Below, piece after piece: positions 37,301 through 49,897 of a stretch of 64,000 nucleotides of DNA; positions within the stretch are counted from its first letter, which is position 1, and the number at the start of each line of letters is the position of its first letter. Source of the stretch: Helopsaltes ochotensis (taxonomy: Eukaryota > Chordata > Aves > Passeriformes > Locustellidae); the NCBI GenBank assembly GCA_013400155.1, contig VXBM01000144.1, positions 586,111 through 650,110 of the forward strand. The letters are read 5' to 3'. The translations under genes were made by a program, and so were the position numbers. The notes beneath the pieces are model-generated. The model saw only the letters and a program-made list of their open reading frames with translations, was not told the DNA's origin and ran no database searches.

Positions 37301-40300
37301 CAAATAGCAAAAATCCTGAGGAGATGCAGTGATAAAAGTGAATCAATGCAAAGAACTGAAATTACACCTTATACAGTGCTGCTTTAACAGATATTTAACT
37401 AATAAAAGGCCAGAAGAAGCCCCCAATAATTTTTCCAATGTGGGAAAGGTGACTTCTGCCCATAAGCCTGGAAAGGCTCTAATCAATGTGCTGTTTCAGC
37501 TGGCAGTGAGGTAGATAACTCATCAGAGATCAGCAGATATATGCACAAGGAAAAAGCTTCTAATAAACTATGGATTTTTAATCCAGAAACAAAAGACCTA
37601 ATCAGGATGCAATCTCCAAAAGCCAAAGGTAGCAAAACTCTGACTAAAAGAGAAGAATAACAGCAGCAGTGATTAATTATTGGCACCGTATACACAAGAT
37701 TCTTCAGCACCAGAAATATTTCTTTCAGAAACAGACTTTTTTTCCAAATAGAGCTGCTGTAGCTCAAGTAGGAATTACAAGCTCCATAATGATTTATTAA
37801 TCAAAAACGCCTGTTCCAAGTAACACAGGTCAAGCCACTTGAACAGAAGGGTCCCACTGGTGTTTGAAAATCCAAACACCCATGACAGCACCCTAGTCAA
37901 GAACTGGATTTCTCACTCTTTAAACATGCCTTTGTGTTATAAGCATTAGCAATGCAGCACCTCTGATACATTTTTCTAGGCTGATAATTGAAATTTCAGT
38001 TAAAGTATGGGTTATTTATGCTCATTGATGCACTCAAAATAATTTGCAAAGAGCAAATGCATCAGGCTGAGTGAACAGAATAATGGCTCTGCATCTGTAG
38101 TGTTTTTGTATAGGTTCCTGTTATTCTTTTCACTCATTTGAATCAATCTGAATCATTTCTGCTTACCTAAAAGGAATATTTTTTTCAAGCATTATACCTG
38201 TTCTGTGGGAACATCTTCTCTTTATTTTGTTTCATGGGAATAGAGTGTAATGATCACAAATTAGCACTATGATCAAACAATAGCCTTCAAAGAAACTTGA
38301 AGTTGTTACATTCAAAACAAGAATCCTTTGTGGAGTGCAAGATTTTAAAACAAGCCTTTGTGACAGCCCTGGCATTTGTTTTCAGCCTAATAAAAGTAAT
38401 TTCTGACCATTAACAGTTCATGAAGCTGACTTATGCCAGTGAATGAAAAAATAACTTCTTACAGGGAGACTCACTGGTCAAGCACGTCACCAGTGCTCCT
38501 CAAGACCCTTTCAGCTGTGCCAAAGTGAAACATTCCTGAAGGCCAAGCTGTTTGGAAGGCAGCATCACTTCTGTGGAATTCCTGAATTGCATTAATGCGC
38601 ATAAGCCATGCATAACAAATAAATTACTATTCCTTCCAGCACTTAAAGCACCTAAATGCAGAATTCCCAACTTCTCCCTTCCTCAGCTGTTCTTCTGTTT
38701 TGAATTGTTTATCCTACCAGCAATCAAGGTGACCTGTTGGACTTCCTGCCCACGTGGTATCAGGCTGCCATTATTTTCTCTTTTAACTGCATTTAGTGAA
38801 GCAAAACACAAGTCAAATACTCTTTTTTTCCCATATAATAATTTAGAATAACTGCAACAGAAAGCTATGAAGTTGTCTCATCATATGCATTATATCCTAT
38901 TCCCTTTACCCTCTCAAGCTATCACCTACATTATGTTTACCCAGCTATTCTAGGAAAATCAGGAGCATTTCAGGTAAGTGAGGTTATGAGTTGAGCTCCA
39001 ATTTGACAGCAGCTGGTTTGTTGTTTCATCTAAATTCACGGGTGATTTTTCCAGTCGGAGAGATTGAAGGGCAATGCCCAGTTCATTGTGACTGTGCTCA
39101 CAGTGCAATAGGCATTGTCAATACCTTGCCAACCCCCTGTGGTTTTTCCACTGGCAGTTAGCAAATGGCTAAGTATGACCAAACCTCCAGGACTGAGACA
39201 TGCTCAGTGCTTACCAGGCATTTTGGAATTAAAATAATGTAATTTTTTAAATCCCAAAACAGCATAACATTGTAAAATTTTTATACAAATGAAGAAATGG
39301 AGAGAAAAAGAGAATAAAAATTAGTCTATGACAAGAAAAACAGTACCTCACAAACTTAACCGCCCTTTTTAGTCAACTTCTGTAGAATGGAACTTCAGCA
39401 GAAAAAAAGGGTTTTTCCTACCCTACTACATAGAATTTGGATATTTTAGAAAAACCTCTTTATAATCAAGAAATGTAGGACATCTAAAAATCATGCTTAA
39501 AATCCAGCCCATTTCCTAAGAAGGCCTGCTTTGCTGAGCTATTGTAAACAAAGTCATTGAACTCATGAAAGAGAAGTGACTTTAGGAGTGCGTCAGCAGC
39601 ACCTACTGAACTGTGTTTAGACTTCATGGATGACTTCAGGATTCCTGGCTGTGTGCTGCCTTCCTCCCAGACAGCTAATCCCCGTCCTCCGACCTGTCCC
39701 TGCCCTATTATTCCATGGGGTCTGTGCACAGCAACCCCCCTGCCCCGGCAATCCTCTCTAACTGTTTACAAGAGGGCAAAGCCCCTTCGATTCTCTTCCA
39801 CAGGCCTTGAGGAGGCAGGGATATGCAACAGCTTCTTAATGTTCTTCATTACATTCTTCATTAGACAAGGAAGTAATTCCACGGTTTTAAAATCAAATAA
39901 TGTTTTTCATATATCTTTCACTTACTCTCCCACTATCTCCCATACAGGCTCTCAAGTTTATTATTATAAATCTGTCATTAAACCAAAAAACCCATAATAT
40001 GTGAAGGCTAGATTCCTGAGCTCATCCCCCACAATAAGGCAAACATCTCAAGAAGAACTGAATAGAAGTTTGCTTTTGTCAGGTTAATGCAATATGGTAA
40101 ATAAATTCCTTTATGCCAGCTACCAGCAAGGGTTGTGATTTTAGCTTATGGTCAGATCTCAGAAGACAAAAACAAGTAATAACTGCAAATTGAAATATTC
40201 TTCAGGTGAATAAACTAGTAAATAACTTTACTCCAAGTATGAGACTGTCCCTTCCACTCTACATTTTTGAAAGCTTTGTTTATTCCACTTTGGATGTTTC

Positions 40301-40949
40301 GTCTTAGCCAAGTTATTCCTGATTTAATCTGATGAAAATATAAACTGAGCTCAGGAATTGAAATGGACGAGCAATTCTATCTGTGCTCCATTCAGTGAAT
40401 TTTATAGATGTTGTAGTTCAAAAACATTTCATATAAGAAAACCCAAACAAACCCTTACTGTTTGTCCTTTTACCAAAGGGTTTATGGAGCTGTATACTCT
40501 GTACATGCAAGGTGTGAATGCCATATTGCATACAGCTGTCCACCATACAAGTAACCTACAAATAATGCTTCAGACATTTGGCTAAATGTAAACCATGTTT
40601 TTCACGTTTTCTTTATCTGTAAAGTCAAAGTCAACCCATATAACATAGATTGTCATCATCAAAAAAAACTGCATCATCAGAACCCTCTTGGTGAGCAGGC
40701 CAATGGGAAGTGTACTTCAGGAGTAATCTTGGCTTTTAAAAGTCAAGAAGAACACAATGACCCTGCTGTCTTTCTAGACAAGCCATAATACAGTCTTGTG
40801 TGCTTTACTTTTAAGTTTAGCACACTATTAAAAGCATTTGGTTCCCCAGCAAATTTTTGTGGTATATTACCTGAATGAAGTGGCCCATTTGATTTTTCAG
40901 ACATACTATATCAAAGAAAAACATGTATTTTAAGCCTTTCCATCTCTCA
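34301..40949. other. No gene recognised; unique AT-rich DNA
   Basis: About 6.6 kb. It contains a TA microsatellite at 34451-34464. The frames at 39.48-39.73 (minus) and 39.63-40.0 kb (plus) overlap a GC-richer patch near 39.6-39.8 kb and show no domain. Confidence 0.6.
34451..34464. repeat. TA microsatellite
   Basis: Seven TA/AT dinucleotides followed by a mixed TG/TA tail. Confidence 0.8.
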
Positions 40950-41546
40950 TGGTTTAACCACAGTCAGCACCCAAGCTCCAGGCAGCCCCTGGTTCACTTC
41001 CCCACCAGTGGGAGGGAATGGGAAGAATAAAAGGTAGAAAACTCATGGGCTGAGATAAGGACAGTTTAGTAGGGAAAGCAAAAGCTTTGCACACAAGCAA
41101 AGCAAAACAGGGAATTAATTCATTACTTCCCACTGGCAGGCAGAAAAGTTCAGTCTTCTCCAGGAGAGCAGAGTGGTTGCTGTTAAGGATGGTTTAGGAA
41201 GACAAATGCCACCACTCCAAAAATCTTTCTCCCCTTTCTTCCCCTACTTTCTATACTGACCATGACATCACATGGTCTGGACTCTCCCTTTGGCCATTTG
41301 GGGTCACCTGTCCTGGCTGTGTCCCCTCCCGCCCTCCCAGGCACTCCCAGCTCCCTCACCAGTGTAGCTCACTACAGAGAACTACAAAAAAAATCAGAGA
41401 AAGCCCTGGCTCTGTGCAAGCCCTGCTCAGCAACAACAAAAACATCTCTGTGTTATCATCCCTGTGTTCAGCACAAATCCAAACACAGACCAACGCCAGC
41501 CCCTGCAAAGAAAATTAATTCTACCCCAGCTGAAACCCCCGACCCA
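40950..41546 (-). mobile_element. Solo LTR, same family as 30751-31343, minus strand
   Basis: The order of words matches the 30.75-kb LTR: minus 5' end TGGGTCGGGGG at 41546, 'agaattaattttctttgca', 'ggatttgtgctgaacacag', 'ttgctgagcagggc', a cAMP-response-like TGATGTCA (plus TGACATCA at 41263-41270), a TATA-like box (plus CTTTCTATAC near 41248-41257), 'tttgtcttcct', and a 3' end GGTTAAACCA at 40950. The ends are TG...CA. No target duplication is visible (TCTCA on the left, AAATT on the right), and the copy is well diverged from the other one, so the two are independent insertions. No internal region is present. Confidence 0.88.
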
Positions 41547-43482
41547 AAATTCCCCTAATCAGTTCATACTTTTGAAAATCTGATGGAAACACCTGAGCAC
41601 TACTTGCAGAAAGTACATCATCCATAGCAAGTTAGGGAAATAATTATAGGTTCAAAGAATTCCAGTCACAAAAATACCGGTGTTTGCTGGTTTTTAAAGC
41701 AAAATGTCTGCTATTTCACACTCAAGTCAATGTTGACATTAAAAACAAAAAACACCAAAACACAAGAAACCAAGCCAAAAAGTTGACCTGTCTCTTTCTG
41801 AAGCAATAGAAACAGTACAGACACCATAAAGGATTGAATATATCTTCTTTAGTAAAATCTGTTTTTATCTGAGGACTTTCAAGGTCCAGCCTAAATTCTC
41901 AGTCTGAAATTCTTTGATTGATAGATAAATTGGATCAGGCTCTCGACTGTTTCCTTTATAAAACTTGAATGACCAAAATTATTAGCTTCAATGGCAACCT
42001 AAAGTTACACTTGTACCAGGTTATACCAGTACAGAGCTTCATTACGCTTTTCATTTTTCCTTAAATGTCACTCAGCAGCATTGAGATTCCAAACTGACCT
42101 TTGTCTTTACACTAATAGCTTTTCTTATCAGCAGCAAAATCACTACATCTTCCACACAGCTGATCTGTCACCAGAATAATCCTCTGTTTGGAATAATCCT
42201 TTACCCTAACATTCGGTGCTGATATTAATAAATTAAGAACTAGCAGCCAAATAATTACCCTTTCACCTAGGAAAACACTGGTGGCCACCACAGAACGCTC
42301 CCTCAGTGACACAGTGTTGTACCCTGTGTAATTGATGTAAATGTGTGAGGGGATACTGGTGTGTTCCCTGCACTGGCTGTCACTTACACACACACTATTT
42401 GTCTCCATAGGATGGCAGAGGCAGGATTTTTTTACTTTTACTGCCAGGATTTTTTTGTTTGTTTATTAGAAACAACTCTGCTTCTAATGGCAAATCATTT
42501 ATTTATTGTGACAAGAAAGATAAACTTTTTTTTTTCCCAAAAGGCTACACACATGGGTGCTGCATAACATTATCTTACATTTCATTTCCAGATACATTTG
42601 GACCTTGCCACAAAAAGCCAAAAAATATTTATTCCCAGCTTGTATAGATAAGGTGTACGACTGAAAATTGGCAAATCTTCCTTGTCTGTTAGTAGCAAAT
42701 GCATCGTAAATTATGGTGCATAGAAAAATTCAGGATTTCACCTTGCATAAGCATATAATTCATAGACTACTGCAGATGAAGGAGCAGAGATCTCTTTTCT
42801 CCACTACCAATAAATTAACCTCCAACTTTGTTTTATACATCTGCCAGCACAGTGGTGAACTGAGGTGTTGCAGGCGCCATTGTGATGGACTAAGGAAATG
42901 CTAAGGTCTGGTGCTTTACCTCATCAATCTGGAACCCGAATGGAGCTTTCCCTGAAGGTTGCCTCCAAACACATTCCTGAGGAGCACTGACTGGTGACCA
43001 GAGCGTCTGGCTGAAAAAAAAACAAGTTCTGCAGCATAGAAACAGTGTTAGCAGCTCCTCACCAAGACATGTTGCCTCTTTAAGGATATCTTTTCACCAG
43101 TGCTGAGTGAGGGGCTGACCTCTCCTTGCAGCAGATAAAACAGTCCGAAAGCAACACTTGGGATTTCTTTTCTTTTTTAATTAACAATGTAATATATCCA
43201 CATGGTACATTTTCACATTTTCCCCCCACATTATTCAGGATCTTATCAAAGTTACGGACTAGACACAGGGTAATGCAACCACTGACACCGCTTGCCCAGA
43301 TTCTTAACATATGCCATGGAAAGTGCCATGAAAGGCTATTCCTTCCACAACATTTAAGGCACCATATGGAGCTAGCTAGGAGACATGGATTTTGTTCTCA
43401 GCGTGTTCAGTGACCCTGGGGAATGCCCTCCTGCTTCACTTTCTTTTTCCACAGCCTAGAAATGACAAGACTTGCGTTTGTT

Positions 43483-43545
43483 GTTTTGTTTTTTGGGTTT
43501 TGGGGGTTTTTTTTGGTTAGTTTTTGCTTTTTTTTTTTTTTTTGG
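43483..43545. repeat. T/G-rich low-complexity tract
   Basis: Runs of T broken by GGG and GGGGG, ending in an uninterrupted T stretch. Confidence 0.8.
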
Positions 43546-43729
43546 TAAAACTGGAAAATTTCTAGCAAGAAAAGAAAAGAAACATGTTAAAGAGGCCAGT
43601 GTAAATGTCACTGTAAGGAATTCTTCTACTAACAAATAGATTTAGCTGAGTTCTATCTACAACAGAGGCTAATAATAACAAACAGTATTTACAAAGGATA
43701 AATTAAACTGCATAAACTGTCACTGAATT

Positions 43730-43918
43730 ATCTAATTGGCATTTTCTCTCTCCCAAATGCACTCCAGATTAAGGATGTATTCACGTCTCTTAAGTCTTTA
43801 AACTATTTATAACTCTCCTAAACACTGAAATAATATATTTACATCAGGATTAATCATCACTATAATTTAATTAGCATTTGACAAGAATTGATTTGGCAGA
43901 ACTTTTCCGTTAAAAATA
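43730..43918. promoter_or_regulatory. Candidate conserved non-coding element
   Basis: Complex sequence with homeodomain-type cores (TCTAATTGGC near 43731, GGATTAATCATC near 43848, TTTAATTAGCATTTG near 43866). This is inference from composition only. Confidence 0.2.
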
Positions 43919-43956
43919 GGAAATGGCCATAAACCAAGGGAATGGCCATAAACTAA
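43919..43956. repeat. 19-bp tandem duplication
   Basis: Two adjacent 19-bp units sharing AATGGCCATAAA, with two differences between them (43919-43937 and 43938-43956). It contains the CCATAAA word twice. Confidence 0.85.
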
Positions 43957-46900
43957 ATACACTGTTTTTTCTCTCCATCTGCTTCTGGTAAGATGCATTC
44001 TTCAACTGCTAATTCAGTCAAGATCTCAGCTTCATTTATCCAGTTAATTAGAGTCAGATGCTGACAACATCAAGGTGATAAATCAAATCTGGGTATGCAG
44101 GGAAAAAGAAAGCTGCTGCTAACACAAATGTACATGTTTTGATTTCTTACAGACCTACATATGAAAAGAGGATAAACCAGTAGCACAGTAGGAGCAGAAT
44201 TACAATTATATCGCATAAAATATGCTCTAAAAAGTTGGGTACTAAAGCAGTAAGCATGTAAAGACTTGGACTCAACAGCCAGATCTAGAACCTCACACGA
44301 CTGCCAAGATGCAGAAGAAACTGAAGAGATGTGTCCCACTTTCAGGGCACTGGCTCTAGCTACTGTGTTTGATATAGGAAGTTTCTTGCCATCTCCTTCA
44401 TTTATGTTTCAAAAATCAGTGGTGCTGACCCGTGCATTTTGTGGAGAGCCTGACCATCCAGCCACTCACCGGGAGCTCCCAGAGCACACCAGACAGATCC
44501 TTCCTCTGGGATCCAGTCACCCCGAAATGCCCCAGACTAGTACAGAGAGGGTAGCTTGTGGCACAGAAATATGCAGTTCTAGCATCTACAGAGTTTAAAA
44601 CATCAAAAGGTGTATGTAGTCTGGGCTATAACCACATGAAGTAGCACGTGTGCTGGGGTTTACAGTTTTTTTCCTGAGAACCCACAGGCACTTACACCTT
44701 TTCAGATAGCAGAAAAGAGATGCAAATAATCTCATCTGATCTCGTTTAGTGTTCTTGCTCATTTGTTTGTTTACTCTGAGGGATCACATCTGTGTCATTG
44801 ACAAAGAAAGCCAATCATAATCAATGCTGACTTAGAAATCACAGAGGGAGAATGTGCCACTAGAGTAGCTGCTTCTACGCTTTATATTCATGCTCTGGTG
44901 AACCAAGAACTCTGCGCAGATTGAGAATATTCCACAATACTAAGAGAACCTCAAAATTAAAAGACAAAACATTGCAGCATATCATTTTCTCCCTAAAAAA
45001 CAAAGCAAACAAACCAACCCTTAGCTCTAGAGCAGTGCACAAGTTGTCTCAGAGCATGAAGAGTAAAAGGACCCTTGGGGCTTCTATTGAAACCATATAA
45101 TAATGCTGAGTATCAGTTCTACAATGATCTATATGCACAAAGCATACACTTTGTTAAAGGATATATAGGCTGCAGGGTCACTAAGTTCAGCCCCAAACTA
45201 CCAAAGTGTTTTCCCATGTCTTTGCTAATATTCCATGAGTAAGCCTGTATTTCTTTCCCCTCTGCTTTAGAAAGCGTTCTACTCAAATTAACTGTCTAAC
45301 TACAACCCACAGGCAATCAAAAGCTCTTTTTCAAAATTCTTTTTCAGGTAGCAAAGGATTCATTTCAATCCCTAAACTTGACAAAAATTCCTCTGCCCGA
45401 AAAGCTGCACCATACAATGGCATTCCTCAGCTCCCATTCCCAATGTATCCTTTCTCAAGGTCTTGCAACGTTGCTACATTTCAAGTCACGGAGTATGGCC
45501 TCGACATTATTATCTGACCACAGTGCCAGTGATTTTCATTTTACAGCCCAACAGCCCTCCATCAGAAGCACAGGTTCTGAATGCTGGTTCTCAGAATCTA
45601 CATTTCTGTCTTTGGAGCATTCAGTGCAGAAGTTTTAGTTACTCACCCAACTACAGAGCAATTCCAGGTGCTATAATTCATGAGATCAGGAAGTTCACAG
45701 CAAAATGTTATATGATCATTTTTAACTATCTGTGGGTAACTTCAAGAGATAGTGTTGGATACCTAAAGAAAAATAAGTTTATCCAAAGCTAATGGGCCTT
45801 GAAACAGCTGAAGAGGGAAAAAGCAGACTTACACAGGAAATTGCAGTTTCTTTTCTAAATGCCCCAATTCCACACTGATACCATGAGGCACTCCTCTCCC
45901 ATCTTTCTCTGGATTTCTGTTGACAGCAATTCACTGCCTTTACTTAGGGAAATTTTAACAATCTAAGACAGAAACATCTTGGCTGTAACAATGAAAAATA
46001 CACCATTCATTCTGGCAGGTACCACAGACATCTGTTGTTCAGGTGCACGACTTGAACAGCTCAAGAAAGAGAATCAGAATAGCAGCCAAGGTGAGGGATA
46101 TGAGAGGCATTGTTATCCTGGGATGTGCCCACACGGGATCCAGGCAGTAAGACAATCTCAAACCAATCTGCCCGAAGGGAAAAAACCTTTTGTTATTGAC
46201 AGTCCTCCACAAAAAAATACTGAGCTTTGGAGAGAGTGGAAGTAAATATATTTTTACTCTTCCTCTCTTGAAAATTTTGTCTCTGGAAATTGCAAAAGGT
46301 GGGTGCCCTCCTACACTGTGAACTAAGGGTGTGTTCTGAACTCCTGGGTGAGACAGTTTATGGACAGGTCACACATAAATAATTGCAATTCTGTCCTGAA
46401 GCCTGTCATCAATCCAGTTTTCAAGGCAATATGCCACAAAACAATATTAGAAACTGGTGCTATAAACAGCCCAGACTGGTCCTTGGCATTGCTCAGTTTC
46501 ACTCGTGGTTTATGCACAGAGCTTAACTCATGTTAAGCTTACACAGAATTTACACAGAACTCATGTTTCCAAGCTTTGGGTGGAAACAAATGCCTTAAAC
46601 TAATTTTTTTTTTCAGTTACAAAAGCAAAGACCACAAATTATTTACCTCAGCATGTCCTCAACATTAAATCACAGTGAGTGTTTTCACCAATAACCTCAA
46701 GTTTGTTGAAGTTTTTGGTCATTTTTGTTACATTTATCATCTCCAAGGATTTGATCTGCACAGTATTCTACCAAATACAGTGTATTTCTCAGAGATGGGC
46801 ACTCACTTTAATAAGATACAGAAAAACTCTCCCACAATTAAAGTAAATAAATGTGAAGCAAACTTGACCGTACTACAAGATTTACACCAGCCTAGAGAAG

Positions 46901-49789
46901 AGACGGGAGAAAAAGGGCAAACCCATTAAAAACTCTTCTTGCTGCAGCTGTTTCTTTTGTGTTGGGTGTAATTTGTAAAGTGAATTATCAGTTTGACGCC
47001 TTCTGGGTTTCTATTCTCATTCTTGCATAAGGATTTTTACACATTGATACATCAGTTGTTCTCCAAACGGGAAAGTGTTTTTATAAACACTGCTCAAATA
47101 TACACAATCTCAATCTAAATATTGAACCTCTCAAGTATATATAAGTGTTTTACTTTTCATAAAAGCACCCAAAATTTCTAGTTGCTTACTTCAAAAGTCT
47201 CACTCTACCTTAAACTCTTATTTTCCATAGTATTCAACAATTCACTCAGACTTCAAAATTTATACAAGCTATATCTCAGTTTTTACCAGAGTATCCACAT
47301 AAGCTCTGAAACAACATTCATTCCAAGCCAGCAAATGATCTCATTTCATACGCACGTTCTCTATCTGAGTCCAAGCCCCTACAAGGCGAGCACACAATGC
47401 AATTTCCTGCAAAAGAAAACCACTGAAATTAGTCAGAGTGACAAGAAACTCAGATTAGACTCTGCAAAAAGTTCACAAAGACTTAGCCAAATTGGCTGTT
47501 TCTGACTTCTAACGACACCTAAAATTGTCTTTGGGTCACTCCAGTTGAAGCAAACCCCTGTTTCTGCTCCAGACTGATTCCCTGCCACAGCACCATGAAC
47601 CAGGAGGTAACAACTGACCTTACTGAGGTGTTACATATAAAGACATTTATGCAGATAATTAGCAATGCCCACAAAAAATGTCTGCTGTAATCATAATTCT
47701 CCCAAAAAGTCACAAGTTAAAAACTTCATGCTCACTAAACCGCATAGCCATACGCTTCAAAAATGATGATACGAATGATTCATCAAAGGATGAAATGCAA
47801 ATGACAAATTGATCCCTGCAAACCAAAATATATTCTCCACATGGTAGAAGAGGTCAAGCTAAGACATAGTTTACATATATCATAGATCTCTATGGGAAAC
47901 AAACCTAAGAACCCCGAAATAAGAGGCACAGCAGACATATCAATATAATATTAGTATTTAAATATGCATTGGAAAATCCATATATAAGTGTATTTCACTG
48001 TGAATAAACTAAACCAGAAATTTGAGAAACATGAAAAAAATCTATTCATAGCTATTATTTTGTAGATTTTAACCTAATGGAGACAAGCTAGAAACACCTA
48101 CAGCCCCACTGAAAACAAGCTGAACTTGCATTTCCTGTGTTTTGGTTTTGTTTCCATATTTGCTAGCCTACAATAATTAATTTAACAGAATGCTTGCACA
48201 TGATCAAATAGTTTCACTAGACAAGCACAAAGCTTATCAAATCACCTTCTAAGAGACTGACAGAAGACAATTAGGAAAAGTTCTATTAATGCATGTTACT
48301 TTTTTGGGGCAGGAAAATGAACCAACTATGAATTTAAAGACATTTTTGTCCTTTATTTACAATTGCACTCTAGTCTTTCCTGCTGTTACGCTTTGCTTCT
48401 CTTCATTTAAAATGAAAAGAGTGATCTAACTTATACTGCCCAGCACTGGGAAGAGGAGGGAAATCATCAAATTCTGGAATACTTGAATGCAGTGTTTCCA
48501 CAGTTTGAGACTTTTGAGGGGTTCTGAGGCAGAGGATGTGTGATGAATCAACTCCAATCAACTTAATTTCCAGAGGCTTGCTTTATTTTCTTACACTTTG
48601 GTTGCTTTTCCAAGTGAACACAAGAGGGCACAGCTCATGTGCAATCTCAGGCTGCATTCATATCCAGTACATGCCAAATTAAAATCAGTTCTTCCTACAT
48701 GCAAAGCAGCCCCCTGTGGAAAGCTCACATGCAAAAATAAGGCAAAGACAGGAAATCTTACATACAAATACTTTCAGGTACTATATGAGAACTGAAAGTG
48801 AAATAACATAAGATTTCCATATGATAAAAGCAAATCAAGGCCTCAAAAGCAATGTGTAGCATGTACAAGTTAAAGCATCTATTTCAGGAAATCTGACACT
48901 GATTCAACTAACATCTGAAGATTCTGACTATAAAGCATCCTGGAAAAGGAAATACAGAACAACTCAGGAAAAGGATCAGTGTGATAAGGGTGGGGAAACA
49001 AAATGAGAATATAGGATTCTTCCCTGCACTGATCCCTTGAGACAAAGCTTATCAGTCTATTTTTGACACAACAATTATTTTAAAAAGTCAGAGGTTGAAA
49101 GACTTACTGGTTTCTCTATTCTACAATAGTTAATCAGGTGTTCCACTTAAACATGTTTGTGCTCTAAGATAATCCAAAGCAATTTTAAAATTTAGTCATA
49201 AATCCTGTCTGATAGTCAATAACAGAACAAGCTTTTGTTAAGTTAAAAAGAAAGAAAAATTAACTCCATAGGGCTGGTAAACAATACATGAATTCAAAAA
49301 CTCTGTACGAGCCCCAGGAAGCTGGACAAAGTCAGGGCTGACAAGTGACACTGTTCAGAGCTGACTTAATTCTTCTACTGCGGCTTCCACTCACAGCTCA
49401 AGCACCTTCTACAAACATTTCTCAGTGCAGAATTGGACAGGTAAACCCCACCAAGTTCTAAGCCAAATCCTCATCAGTCTGTGAAGAGCCTGGACTAAGG
49501 AAAAAGCACCATGCCACACATAAGGCCACAGAAGTTTCCACTCATCCATAGATAAACCCCACAGTGGTGTGGTGGCAGCACTTTGTGCATTACCCTGTTC
49601 CTAAAAGCCGAGCAGTGATACTCCCAGCAGGAAGGCTGGTCCCTTTTACCACGTTTCCCAATGCACCTTTTTCCATATCAGCTGCATTGTTTACAGTCAG
49701 CCCTCCTGCCTTCAGAGGAGCCAAGCCCATCCATTCACCTGCCCAAAGAAGAATGGTGCTCTTAGAGCACATGATAATGTTAATAATAA

Positions 49790-49897
49790 ATCACAGAACT
49801 ATTTAGGCTGAAAAAGACCTCAAAGAGCATCAAGTCCAACAGCAACCTAGCACTGCCAAGTCCACCACTAAACCATGTCCCCAGGTACCACATTTAA
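49790..49897 (-). mobile_element. CR1 LINE 3' end, minus strand
   Basis: The plus strand reads as the reverse complement of a CR1 tail: 'aatcacagaactatttaggc', 'aaaaagacctcaaagagcat', 'caagtccaacagcaacctag', 'cactgccaagtccaccact', 'aaaccatgtccc'. About 110 bp is present, and the element is truncated and diverged. The 101-codon plus frame that begins here is an artefact of this repeat. Confidence 0.9.

Larger units (their letters stand above)
41547..49789. other. No gene recognised; unique AT-rich DNA
   Basis: About 8.2 kb with no supported gene. It contains a T/G-rich tract (43483-43545), a 19-bp tandem duplication (43919-43956) and a possible conserved element (43.73-43.92 kb). Plus-strand frames of about 110 codons at 44.27-44.60 and 45.46-45.79 kb have no motif. 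Confidence 0.6.

Noticed and set aside
30751..41546. The two related LTRs at 30.75 and 40.95 kb as the two ends of one provirus
   Set aside because: They share orientation but are strongly diverged from each other, one has its own perfect 5-bp duplication, and the 9.6 kb between them shows no gag, pol or env frames.
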